Shown one piece after another: positions 14,815 to 19,886 of a stretch of 21,041 bases of DNA. The DNA is taken from IMG/VR virus record IMGVR_UViG_3300007735_000462, positions 1-21,041 of that record; one strand, given 5' to 3'. The stretch is from a virus. Position numbers and translations under genes: made by a program. The notes under the pieces are model-generated. The model had not been told where the DNA came from, searched no databases, and saw nothing but the letters and a program-made list of their open reading frames with translations. How positions within the stretch are numbered: position 1 is the first letter of the stretch; each line of letters begins with the position of its first letter.

Positions 14815-14853
14815 GGCGGGACGCACCCGCCACCAACACCAAAGGACGAGATA
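14815..14853 (+). promoter_or_regulatory. 5' leader hairpin with AAAGGACGAGA ribosome site
   Basis: Directly after the predicted transcript start, GGCGGG (14815-14820) and CCCGCC (14826-14831) form a hairpin with loop ACGCA, followed by an unstructured A/C-rich run and AAAGGACGAGA (14841-14851) before ATG 14854. The leader before 16202 has the same design and the same ACGCA loop with a different stem sequence. Confidence 0.7.
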
Positions 14854-15276
14854 ATGCGCCGACTACTGATCATCGCTTGCAGCGCAACCAAGCGCCAGGT
14901 GTCTGGACGTGTGCCAGCCATCGAGCTGTACGACGGCCCAGCGTATCGTATCCTGCGGCCGCGCATGCAGCACGGACTGTTCGTGCTGATCATCAGCGCC
15001 GAGCATGGAGCTATCGACAGCGAGAAGCTGATCGAGACCTACGATCGACTGCTGACGCCTGAGCGCGCAGCGTACCTGAACCGCAGCTACAAGCTGGGCC
15101 GGGCCACGATGCTGGCCAGCCTGCCGTGGGATGCGATCCACGTCCACGCTGGTAAGACCTACCGCGACGCCCTGCCGATGAAGCGCCTGATCGAGGCTGG
15201 CGCAACCGTCGGGACGGGCGGCATTGGCCAGCAGCTCGGACAGCTGAAGGCATGGCTTGAAAGGACGGCAAACTGA
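14854..15276 (+). CDS. DUF6884/YaaA-like protein
   Basis: A 140-residue protein, first gene of the early module, start fixed at ATG 14854 by AAAGGA (14841-14846) and by the promoter lying upstream. It carries the motif set of the DUF6884/YaaA-like group: IIACSATKR at 6-14, ELYDGPAYR at 24-32, a long strand ending ISAEHG at 47-52, and a YD pair at 63-64. The conserved Cys-Ser and His-Gly pairs suggest an active or ligand-binding site. Members are common in phages and mobile elements; their reaction is not settled, and related folds occur in YaaA and tRNA-guanine transglycosylase-associated domains. It may act in nucleotide or nucleic acid metabolism early in infection, which is inference. The TGATG overlap couples the next gene. 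Confidence 0.65.
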   Translation: MRRLLIIACSATKRQVSGRVPAIELYDGPAYRILRPRMQHGLFVLIISAEHGAIDSEKLIETYDRLLTPERAAYLNRSYKLGRATMLASLPWDAIHVHAGKTYRDALPMKRLIEAGATVGTGGIGQQLGQLKAWLERTAN

Positions 15277-15506
15277 TGCACCGCACCATCCAGGCGTACC
15301 GTCGCACGCTGGCTCGCGTCATCGCGGGCGCCGTGCTGGCGCAGGCGGCGAGCTGGGCGTGGCATGTGTCGCAGGCTGCGGCCTACGAGCGCAGCATCAC
15401 GAGCCTACAGGCGCAGCTGCGCCAGGCTCAGGACGACGTCAGAGACGCACAGCTGGCCCTTTCGGGCTACCAGCTGGAAGAACAGCGGCGCGGGCCGCAC
15501 GACTGA
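15276..15506 (+). CDS. small membrane-anchored coiled-coil protein
   Basis: A 76-residue protein whose ATG overlaps the previous stop (TGATG) with AAAGGA about ten bases upstream. A basic N-terminus (HRTIQAYRRTLAR) precedes a moderately hydrophobic segment at about 15-36 (VIAGAVLAQAASWAWHVSQAAA), then a heptad-like helix (SITSLQAQLRQAQDDVRDAQLAL) and a charged tail. This topology resembles inner-membrane spanins, but spanins normally sit in the lysis cassette and the membrane segment is weak (Gln23). Function unknown. Confidence 0.5.
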   Translation: MHRTIQAYRRTLARVIAGAVLAQAASWAWHVSQAAAYERSITSLQAQLRQAQDDVRDAQLALSGYQLEEQRRGPHD

Positions 15507-15514
15507 AAGGACAG

Positions 15515-15546
15515 GATGACAGATGACGCAGATGACAGATGACGTG
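15515..15546 (+). repeat. tandem repeat of GATGACAGATGACG over the Gam gene start
   Basis: Two adjacent 16-base units (15515-15530, 15531-15546) share GATGACAGATGACG. Each holds TGACAGATGAC, the same 11-mer that overlaps the -35 of promoter 1 (14779-14789); promoter 2 has TGACAGGTGAC (16127-16137). The repeat covers the start codon of the Gam-like gene. It may be an operator, or simply a short duplication that altered the N-terminus. Confidence 0.55.
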
Positions 15547-16071
15547 CAGGTTGCAAGCTGGGACGCGTTCGACGACGACGACCGCGCCGAGCTGTTGGCG
15601 GCGATGGCTGCCCGGTGGGGCACGGCTGACGGCTTCAATCCTGACACGCCCGAGAAGGCCGCGTGGTTGACCAGCCGTATTCAGCACCACCGCGCCGAAG
15701 CCGAGCGCATCAAGGCCGTGCTGCGGCGCGAGCAGGAGCGGCACGAGCGTGCCGAGGCCGGGCTGCTGGCGGCGTTCGGCGCTGACCTGGAAGCGTTCGC
15801 ACGGCAGGCCATCGAGGCAGACGGCGGCAAGCGTCAAAAGCACGTGCTGCCCAACGGCGTGGCGCTGGCCTTCCGCAGGCTGCCGGACGGGCTGCAAGTG
15901 GACGATGAGGAAGCCGCGCTGGCCTGGGCGCAGCACAGCTGCACCGAGGCGATCGTGGTCAAGCGCACGCTGTCCAAGACTGCGCTGCGCCAGTGGATGA
16001 CAGAGACTGGCGAGATCCCGGCAGGCTGCACGCCGATGCGCGATCGCGTGGGCTTCTACGTGCAGGGCTGA
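15523..16071 (+). CDS. Mu Gam-like host nuclease inhibitor / DNA-end protector
   Basis: A 182-residue protein. An N-terminal acidic segment (to about 45) leads into a long helix (AAWLTSRIQHHRAEAERIKAVLRREQERHERAEAGLLAAFGADLEAF) and then the conserved Gam-like C-terminal half: KHVLPNGVALAFRRLP, a helix with acidic residues, AIVVKRTLSKTALRQWM and a terminal GFYVQG strand. This order fits the Mu Gam family, which binds double-strand ends and blocks RecBCD-type exonucleases. ATG 15523 is chosen over ATG 15532; AAGGA at 15507-15511 is eleven bases upstream. An eight-codon frame from ATG 15516 overlaps the start and may tune translation. Followed by a strong terminator. Confidence 0.72.
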   Translation: MTQMTDDVQVASWDAFDDDDRAELLAAMAARWGTADGFNPDTPEKAAWLTSRIQHHRAEAERIKAVLRREQERHERAEAGLLAAFGADLEAFARQAIEADGGKRQKHVLPNGVALAFRRLPDGLQVDDEEAALAWAQHSCTEAIVVKRTLSKTALRQWMTETGEIPAGCTPMRDRVGFYVQG

Positions 16072-16081
16072 CGCGAGCGGG

Positions 16082-16115
16082 GCAGGGCTGGCTGCGGCTG
16101 GCCCTGCTTTTCTTT
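16082..16115 (+). terminator. rho-independent terminator after the Gam-like gene
   Basis: GCAGGGC (16082-16088) and GCCCTGC (16101-16107) form a perfect stem that continues inward with two G-U and two G-C pairs to a TGCG loop, followed by TTTTCTTT (16108-16115). This is a textbook intrinsic terminator. It lies eleven bases before the -35 of promoter 2, so the two early transcripts are separate units. Confidence 0.88.
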
Positions 16116-16125
16116 GGGAAAACGC

Positions 16126-16154
16126 TTGACAGGTGACAAGCGGGCGCGTACTAT
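16126..16154 (+). promoter_or_regulatory. sigma70-type early promoter 2
   Basis: TTGACA (16126-16131), 17-base spacer, TACTAT (16149-16154), predicted start near 16161. The spacer begins GGTGACAAG, almost the same as GATGACAAG in promoter 1, so TGACA-R-GTGACAAG-like sequence is conserved beyond the core promoter. It should drive the whole recombination-replication cluster from 16202 onward. Confidence 0.85.
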
Positions 16155-16164
16155 CAATACATCA

Positions 16165-16201
16165 GCCGGACGCACCGGCCAAACACACAAAGGACGAGAC
16201 G
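16165..16201 (+). promoter_or_regulatory. 5' leader hairpin with AAAGGACGAGACG ribosome site
   Basis: GCCGG (16165-16169) and CCGGC (16175-16179) form a hairpin with loop ACGCA only a few bases from the predicted transcript start, followed by CAAACACAC and AAAGGACGAGACG (16189-16201) directly before ATG 16202. The stem differs from the promoter 1 leader while loop and ribosome site are the same, i.e. the fold looks conserved. Confidence 0.72.
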
Positions 16202-16396
16202 ATGAAGTTCTACACCAACACTGGCGCCGGTTTCGTCGAGGCCGCCAACCTCAAGACCGCAATGCAGGTCTTTGGCGACATCTCTTGGTCGCTTCGGAGC
16301 GATCTTCTCAACAGCCTTTACGCTAACGGTGTCTGTCATACAGATGATGCCGTTGTCGCCGACGAGACATTCGTCGACTTTGACGATTTGGCCTAA
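16202..16396 (+). CDS. small early protein of unknown function
   Basis: A 64-residue acidic protein (MKFYTNTGAGFVEAANLKTAMQ… ending DETFVDFDDLA), first gene after promoter 2, with an excellent ribosome site. The frame is open back to 16133 but that ATG/GTG region lies inside the promoter. None of its six leucines uses CTG (CTC, CTT and TTG only), whereas CTG dominates in the neighbouring genes, and several TCT, TTT and GTT codons appear. This suggests a different origin or selection for expression. Small acidic first-early proteins often inhibit or redirect host factors, but nothing here proves it. Confidence 0.6.
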   Translation: MKFYTNTGAGFVEAANLKTAMQVFGDISWSLRSDLLNSLYANGVCHTDDAVVADETFVDFDDLA

Positions 16397-16410
16397 CTGG
16401 CCACACACCA

Positions 16411-16459
16411 GGCGCCGCTGGCCACGGCTGGCGGCGCCACACACAAAGGAGGCGAGACG
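16411..16459 (+). promoter_or_regulatory. intergenic hairpin with AAAGGAGGCGAGACG ribosome site
   Basis: GGCGCCGC (16411-16418) pairs perfectly with GCGGCGCC (16431-16438), and the inner bases extend the stem to about twelve pairs with a CACG loop. It is followed by ACACACAAAGGAGGCGAGACG ending at 16459. Same design as the two promoter-proximal leaders but without a promoter, so it may be a processing or stability element. No T-run follows, so it is not an intrinsic terminator. Confidence 0.6.
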
Positions 16460-16648
16460 ATGAAAGAAGAGATGCACGCGCCGGCGGTGGTATCGCTGCT
16501 GCGGTTCCTGGCAGACGAGGGCTACACCAGCACGGACCTGCTGCAAGCAGGCGGCGACCTGTTCACCGACCTGCTGATCAGCATCAGCAACAGCCCAGAC
16601 GTCAAGGCAGCGGCCGAGGCGATGATGGCCAAGGAGATCAAGGCGTGA
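16460..16648 (+). CDS. small early protein of unknown function
   Basis: A 62-residue, mostly helical protein (PAVVSLLRFLADEGYTSTDLLQAGGDLFTDLLISISNSPDVKAAAEAMMAKE) with a very good ribosome site at 16448-16452. The stop overlaps the GTG of the helix-turn-helix gene (GTGA), so the two are coupled. There is no membrane segment. No family recognised. Confidence 0.6.
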   Translation: MKEEMHAPAVVSLLRFLADEGYTSTDLLQAGGDLFTDLLISISNSPDVKAAAEAMMAKEIKA

Positions 16649-16821
16649 CGGCGCAGACGTGGGTGCGCGTGGCTGATGCCGCGCAGCTGCTGGGCGTGAC
16701 CCGGCAGGCGGTGTACCAGGCGGTCAAGGACGGCCGCGTCAAGGCCAAGCAGCAGCACGGGCTGTTGCTGGTCCAACCCGCCACCTGGAAGGGTGGCATC
16801 ATCGAAAGGAGCAAGGCATGA
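16645..16821 (+). CDS. 58-residue helix-turn-helix protein (excisionase/MerR-like)
   Basis: A short gene linked by four-base overlaps on both sides (GTGA at 16645-16648, ATGA at 16818-16821). The 58 residues run WVRVADAAQLLGVTRQAVYQ, then AVKDGRVKAKQQHGLLLVQPATW: a DAAxLLGVTRQAVYQAVKDGRV helix-turn-helix followed by a short beta wing, the pattern of excisionase-type and MerR-like DNA-binding domains (HTH_17). GVTRQAVYQ is the recognition helix. It could be a transcription regulator of the early operon or a DNA architectural protein; without an integrase in view an excisionase role is unsupported. Confidence 0.75.
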   Translation: MTAQTWVRVADAAQLLGVTRQAVYQAVKDGRVKAKQQHGLLLVQPATWKGGIIERSKA

Positions 16822-17624
16822 CCAGGGCAAGGGAGCGCGGCGGTGAGCCGCAGACGATCGGCGCCGTCATCGAGGTGCCGGCAACACTGGCGACGCTTGG
16901 CGAGGTGTCGGCGCAGACGATGGAAGCGCTGGTGGTTGGTGGCGACCTGTTCAAGCTGACACCGGCCCAGCGGCTGGAAGTCTACGTGGCACGCTGCCAC
17001 GCGGCCGGGCTGGACCCTCGCACGCAGCCGTTCAGCTACCTGAACCTTCAGGGCAAGCTGACGCTGTATGCCACCAAGACCGCAACGGACCAGCTGGTGG
17101 CCACGCGTCGCTTGTCGGTCATCATCGCTGACCGCAAGCACCTGGCCGAGGTCGGGCTTTACGAGGTGGTGGCGCGCGTGACGTTCCCTGACGGCCGGGC
17201 TGTCGAGGACGTTGGCGTGGTGCCCATCACCGGGCTGCGCGGCGACGCTGCCGCCAACGCCATCATGAAGGCCATCACCAAGGCCAAGCGCCGGGCGATC
17301 CTGTCGGCGTGCGGGCTGGGGATGCTGGACGAGAGCGAGGTGGGCACCATCCCCGACGCCCGCGTGACGGCGCCCGACGTGCAGCACGTCGTCGAGGTGG
17401 TGCAGACGCCGGCAGCGCCTGCTGCACCTGCTGGCCCGACGCCCGCCATGCTGCGCATCGCTGACGGATGGAAGGCGCTGGGATGGGCGCCCGACGTGGC
17501 CAAGGACCACCTGCACGAGCACACCGGCGCCAGCCGGGTGCGTGACTTGTCCGAGGCCCAGCTGGACGCGTACAGCGACGTCCTAGCCGATGAGCTGGCC
17601 AACTTGGAAGCGGTGCCGTTCTGA
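16818..17624 (+). CDS. RecT/Bet-type single-strand annealing recombinase
   Basis: A 268-residue protein, ATG overlapping the previous stop. Residues about 45-180 have the pattern of phage Bet/RecT-like annealing proteins: VYVARCHAAGLDPRTQPFSYLNLQGKLTLYATK (55-87), an internal VGLYEVVARVTFPDG strand pair, and the basic helix NAIMKAITKAKRRAILSACGLGMLDESEVGTI (147-178). These proteins pair complementary single strands during phage recombination and replication. An Ala/Pro linker (about 195-210) leads to a small helical C-terminal domain and the tip EAVPF, reminiscent of SSB-type acidic tips. A Gam-like gene lies upstream, but no partner exonuclease was found in the window. Coupled to the next gene by TGATG. 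Confidence 0.72.
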   Translation: MTRARERGGEPQTIGAVIEVPATLATLGEVSAQTMEALVVGGDLFKLTPAQRLEVYVARCHAAGLDPRTQPFSYLNLQGKLTLYATKTATDQLVATRRLSVIIADRKHLAEVGLYEVVARVTFPDGRAVEDVGVVPITGLRGDAAANAIMKAITKAKRRAILSACGLGMLDESEVGTIPDARVTAPDVQHVVEVVQTPAAPAAPAGPTPAMLRIADGWKALGWAPDVAKDHLHEHTGASRVRDLSEAQLDAYSDVLADELANLEAVPF

Positions 17625-17944
17625 TGCGCGCGCCGTTCCTGCTGGCTGCCGCTGCTGCCCTGGTCCTCGTGACCGGGGCGGCGGCCCGCGCCAGCGAGCT
17701 GATGACCCTGCGGAAGGGTGCGATGGTGGCGGCCACCGAGTGGCAGCTGGATGAGGCGTGCGAGATGCTAGACGACAACGAGGCCATGATGGACCTGCTG
17801 CACCGCGACCTGATCCTGTTCACGGGCAGGGAGACACAGGTGTACGTGCAGGACGCGATCAGCAGCAACAACGCGAAGGTGCGCGTAAAGGGCACCACCA
17901 GGTATTTCTACGTGCGGCGCTACAACCTACAGGAGGGTATCTGA
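17624..17944 (+). CDS. small exported protein with signal peptide
   Basis: A 106-residue protein starting in the TGATG overlap. The N-terminus is a classic signal peptide: MRAP, hydrophobic FLLAAAAALVLVTGAA, and an ARA cleavage motif before Ser24, with no lipobox Cys. The mature part of about 83 residues has ELMTLRKGAMVAATEW… DEACEMLDDNEAMMDLLHRD and a C-terminal TRYFYVRRYNLQEGI. Export from a gene sitting between recombination and replication genes is unusual; periplasmic phage proteins often affect envelope stress or superinfection, but no homology is recognised. Confidence 0.6.
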   Translation: MRAPFLLAAAAALVLVTGAAARASELMTLRKGAMVAATEWQLDEACEMLDDNEAMMDLLHRDLILFTGRETQVYVQDAISSNNAKVRVKGTTRYFYVRRYNLQEGI

Positions 17945-17945
17945 C

Positions 17946-18257
17946 ATGGCAAAGGACAAGCAGACGTGGCGGCTGACGGGGCTGTGGGCCAAGGACCTGC
18001 CGAGCGGCAGCCGGGTGCTGTCGGCCAAGGTGCAGGTGCAGGCGTTGATCGACACATTGCAGCAGGTGGCCGACGCCGGGCTGCACCAGGTCGAGGTTGA
18101 GGTGTGGGAAGCGCGCGAGGCTGGCGATCGGAAGCCCACGCACAATCTGCGGCTGACGGAGCCCTTCCAGCCCACCGGGCAGCGGCAGGCCGGCCCGACG
18201 TGGGCAAGCCAGCAGGACAGCCCGCCCGTGGCAGCTGGCGAGCCGTACCCGTTCTGA
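17946..18257 (+). CDS. small protein of unknown function with SSB-like tip
   Basis: A 103-residue protein with CAGGAGGG at 17930-17937 before ATG 17946. The first 80 residues are mixed (WRLTGLWAKDLPSGSRVLSAKVQVQALIDTLQQVADAG, then VEVEVWEAREAGDRKPTHNLRLTEPF), probably a small alpha-beta or OB-like fold; the last 25 are Pro/Gln/Ser-rich and end GEPYPF. A disordered tail ending in an acidic residue and PF recalls the tip of single-strand binding proteins, and the upstream annealing protein ends AVPF. Possibly a single-strand DNA-binding accessory factor; low certainty. Confidence 0.5.
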   Translation: MAKDKQTWRLTGLWAKDLPSGSRVLSAKVQVQALIDTLQQVADAGLHQVEVEVWEAREAGDRKPTHNLRLTEPFQPTGQRQAGPTWASQQDSPPVAAGEPYPF

Positions 18258-18381
18258 GGTAGGGTAGACACGTGGCCGCTTGCGGCCGCGAGAACATGTT
18301 GGGGCTAGCCTGGCCAGGCGAAAAGCGGTTCCTCTGCCGCCTGCCCCGACACCTTCAGAGGAGCCCGATAGAGGAGGGCTT
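18258..18381. other. 124-base gap with palindromes before the initiator gene
   Basis: Contains a GGCCGC-TT-GCGGCC hairpin (18274-18287), the 8-base palindrome AACATGTT (18293-18300) and the perfect 12-base palindrome GCCTGGCCAGGC (18308-18319), then GAGGAGGG before ATG 18382. No clear promoter was seen. The reading frame is open through this gap from a TTG at 18280, but the strong ribosome site argues for the ATG. Palindromes may be operators or initiator sites. Confidence 0.45.
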
Positions 18382-19353
18382 ATGAACGGCTTTTCATGGG
18401 TGCGGGTAGACCGCGCCACCGACCGCAGCGCACCGGTGAGGCTGCTGGCCCGAGCGATGGGCAAGGACGAGCTGTGGGCGCTTGGCTGCTACGTGCGGCT
18501 GCGCCTTGTGACGGCGGGACGCTTCCCCACCGGCCTGATCGACATGCCCGCGTCGCACCTTGAGCTGGAGCTGGACGCACCAGACGGCACGGTATCGGCG
18601 CTTGTGTCCTGCGGGCTGCTGGTGGCTCGACCTGATGGCTTCGAGGTGCCAGGCTGGCAGGATGACCCCGCCGTGCGCGAGGTTCTGAACAAGCGTGTGC
18701 GGGCATCCGGCCGTACGGCAGACGGCTACCTGTCGCAGGGGGTTGGGCAGGCTGTCGCAGGGGGTACCGCAGGGCTGTCGCAGGGGGTACCGCAGCCTGT
18801 CGCAGGGGGTACCGCAGCTACTCAGCAGCCTGTCGCAGCCCTGTCGCAGGCTGTCGCAGGGGGTTCCCCTACATACATGACAGACATGACAGACACAACA
18901 GACACACAGGACATGATCCCCATGCGCGAGCGGGGGGTGGATACACCGCCACCGCCTGCCAACCCGTCGAGGAGCGAGGCGCCGCTGCCGCTGGCGTACA
19001 CCGAGGCGGCCGGGCTGGTGCTTGCCGCGTGGCCGCCTGAGAAGCGATGCGCGCCGCGTGGTGTTGTCATGGCCATCCGCCAGGACAGCGGGCATCCTGA
19101 CGGCCACACGTGCCGGAAGATCGCAGAGGCTGCCCGCGCGTGGGTGGCCGCCTACGAGGCGCAGGGCCGCGTGCAGTACCTGCCGCGCCTGGACAACTGG
19201 ATCAGCAGCGGCGCGTGGCGCGAGGCACCGCCAGCCGATGCGCCCGCAGCAGCTGGCACCGCTCGCAGGCCGCGTACCAAATCTGGCGATCCTGCGGTGA
19301 CAGCCGCCGAGCTGGGTGCTATCATCGAGCACGCCAAGGCCGCAGGGCTTTAG
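18382..19353 (+). CDS. replication initiator protein (lambda O / G38P-like) carrying the origin
   Basis: A 323-residue protein with ATG 18382 after GAGGAGGG. Residues 1-100 look like the winged-helix N-terminal domain of phage replication proteins (WVRVDRATDRSAPVRLLARAMGKDELWALGCYVRLRLV, then SALVSCGLLVARPDGFEVPGW). Residues about 117-161 are a low-complexity spacer produced by the DNA repeats described separately, followed by a Thr/Asp-rich stretch, and a C-terminal domain (about 203-290) ending VQYLPRLDNWISSGAWREAPP, a motif common at the end of such initiators. As in lambda O and SPP1 gene 38, the origin seems to lie inside the initiator gene, and the helicase loader follows. No helicase gene is visible, so host DnaB is probably recruited. 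Confidence 0.68.
   Translation: MNGFSWVRVDRATDRSAPVRLLARAMGKDELWALGCYVRLRLVTAGRFPTGLIDMPASHLELELDAPDGTVSALVSCGLLVARPDGFEVPGWQDDPAVREVLNKRVRASGRTADGYLSQGVGQAVAGGTAGLSQGVPQPVAGGTAATQQPVAALSQAVAGGSPTYMTDMTDTTDTQDMIPMRERGVDTPPPPANPSRSEAPLPLAYTEAAGLVLAAWPPEKRCAPRGVVMAIRQDSGHPDGHTCRKIAEAARAWVAAYEAQGRVQYLPRLDNWISSGAWREAPPADAPAAAGTARRPRTKSGDPAVTAAELGAIIEHAKAAGL
18730..18865 (+). repeat. iteron array, seven copies of CTGTCGCAG
   Basis: Copies begin at 18730, 18752, 18775, 18797, 18830, 18841 and 18851; five continue as CTGTCGCAGGGGGT. Start-to-start distances are 22, 23, 22, 33, 11 and 10, close to multiples of one helical turn. Copies fall in two reading frames of the gene (LSQ and xVAGG versions), so the DNA sequence rather than the protein is conserved, as expected for protein-binding sites. 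Three copies are followed by ACCGCAG. Confidence 0.9.
18730..18915 (+). other. probable replication origin (iterons plus A-rich unwinding region)
   Basis: The iteron array is followed by an A/C-rich stretch at about 18869-18912 (ACATACATGACAGACATG and similar, about 43% GC over 44 bases), the lowest in the surroundings, matching the iteron-then-AT-rich layout of the lambda origin inside gene O. It lies within a predicted initiator gene, with a predicted helicase loader next. Confidence 0.7.
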
Positions 19354-19379
19354 GCGACACACACACGAAAGGACACGAC

Positions 19380-19886
19380 ATGAGAACTACTGAGGCGCTT
19401 GAGCTGGTACGCCAGCTTATGACGTGCTACCCGGCCACGCCGATGGGCCAGGACAACATCCAAGCCTACGCCAGCCACCTGGTGGATCTGGACGCCGAGG
19501 TGGCCGCCGTGGCCATCAAGCGCTGCATCGCCAGCTGCCGTTTCCTGCCCAGCATCGCAGAGATCCGCGAGCAGGCCGCCACGTGCCTGGACGACGCGCC
19601 CGACGCTGAGGCCGCGTGGGGTATCGTCTGCGCCGAGATCCGGCGCGTGGGCCACAACGGCCGGCCGGCGTTCCCGCACGCTCGCATCCTGGACGCCGTG
19701 CAGGCCATTGGCGGCTGGTACGACGTCTGCACCAGCGACAGTTCGACGGCTGACAGGGCGCATTTCGTGAAAGCCTACGCGGCCGCCACCAAGCGCAGCC
19801 GCGAGGCCGTGACGCTGGCCGGTGTGCCTGCGCTGGCCGAGGCGCGCGTGCAGATGCTGACGGCTGGGCAGGAGGTGCAGGCATGA
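19380..19886 (+). CDS. helicase loader, G39P-like
   Basis: A 168-residue protein starting at ATG 19380, with AAAGGA at 19368-19373; the frame is open upstream but that part overlaps the initiator out of frame. The N-terminal 65 residues match the helicase-loader pattern: ALELVRQLMTCYP, then NIQAYASHLVDLDAEVAAVAIKRCIASCRFLPSIAEIRE, as in SPP1 G39P-like proteins and other phage loaders (aYP … W/Y-x-x-L-x-D … FxPsiaEIr). The second half (WGIVCAEIRRVG… HFVKAYAAATKRSREAV) is helical. Its place directly after the initiator agrees with a role in bringing the replicative helicase to the origin. It lacks an AAA ATP-binding site, so it is not a DnaC-type loader. Confidence 0.65.
   Translation: MRTTEALELVRQLMTCYPATPMGQDNIQAYASHLVDLDAEVAAVAIKRCIASCRFLPSIAEIREQAATCLDDAPDAEAAWGIVCAEIRRVGHNGRPAFPHARILDAVQAIGGWYDVCTSDSSTADRAHFVKAYAAATKRSREAVTLAGVPALAEARVQMLTAGQEVQA

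Noticed and set aside
14785-14853. N-terminal extension of the DUF6884-like protein
   Set aside because: The ATG lies between the -35 and -10 of promoter 1; ATG 14854 has the ribosome site.
14460-15062. Plus-strand frame of 200 codons crossing the lysis/early junction
   Set aside because: Spans a terminator, promoter 1 and the DUF6884 gene out of frame, with no ribosome site.
15276-15506. Inner-membrane spanin (Rz-like)
   Set aside because: Topology is similar but it is in the early module, far from the lysis genes, and the membrane segment is weak.
16133-16201. N-terminal extension of the 64-residue early protein
   Set aside because: It begins inside promoter 2; ATG 16202 follows AAAGGACGAGACG directly.
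18730-18865. CRISPR array
   Set aside because: Repeats are only 9-14 bases, spacing is helical rather than spacer-like, and they lie inside a coding gene with no cas genes.
18394-19362. Minus-strand open frame (322 codons) opposite the initiator gene
   Set aside because: Low-complexity Cys/Arg-rich translation, no start context, shadow of the + strand gene.
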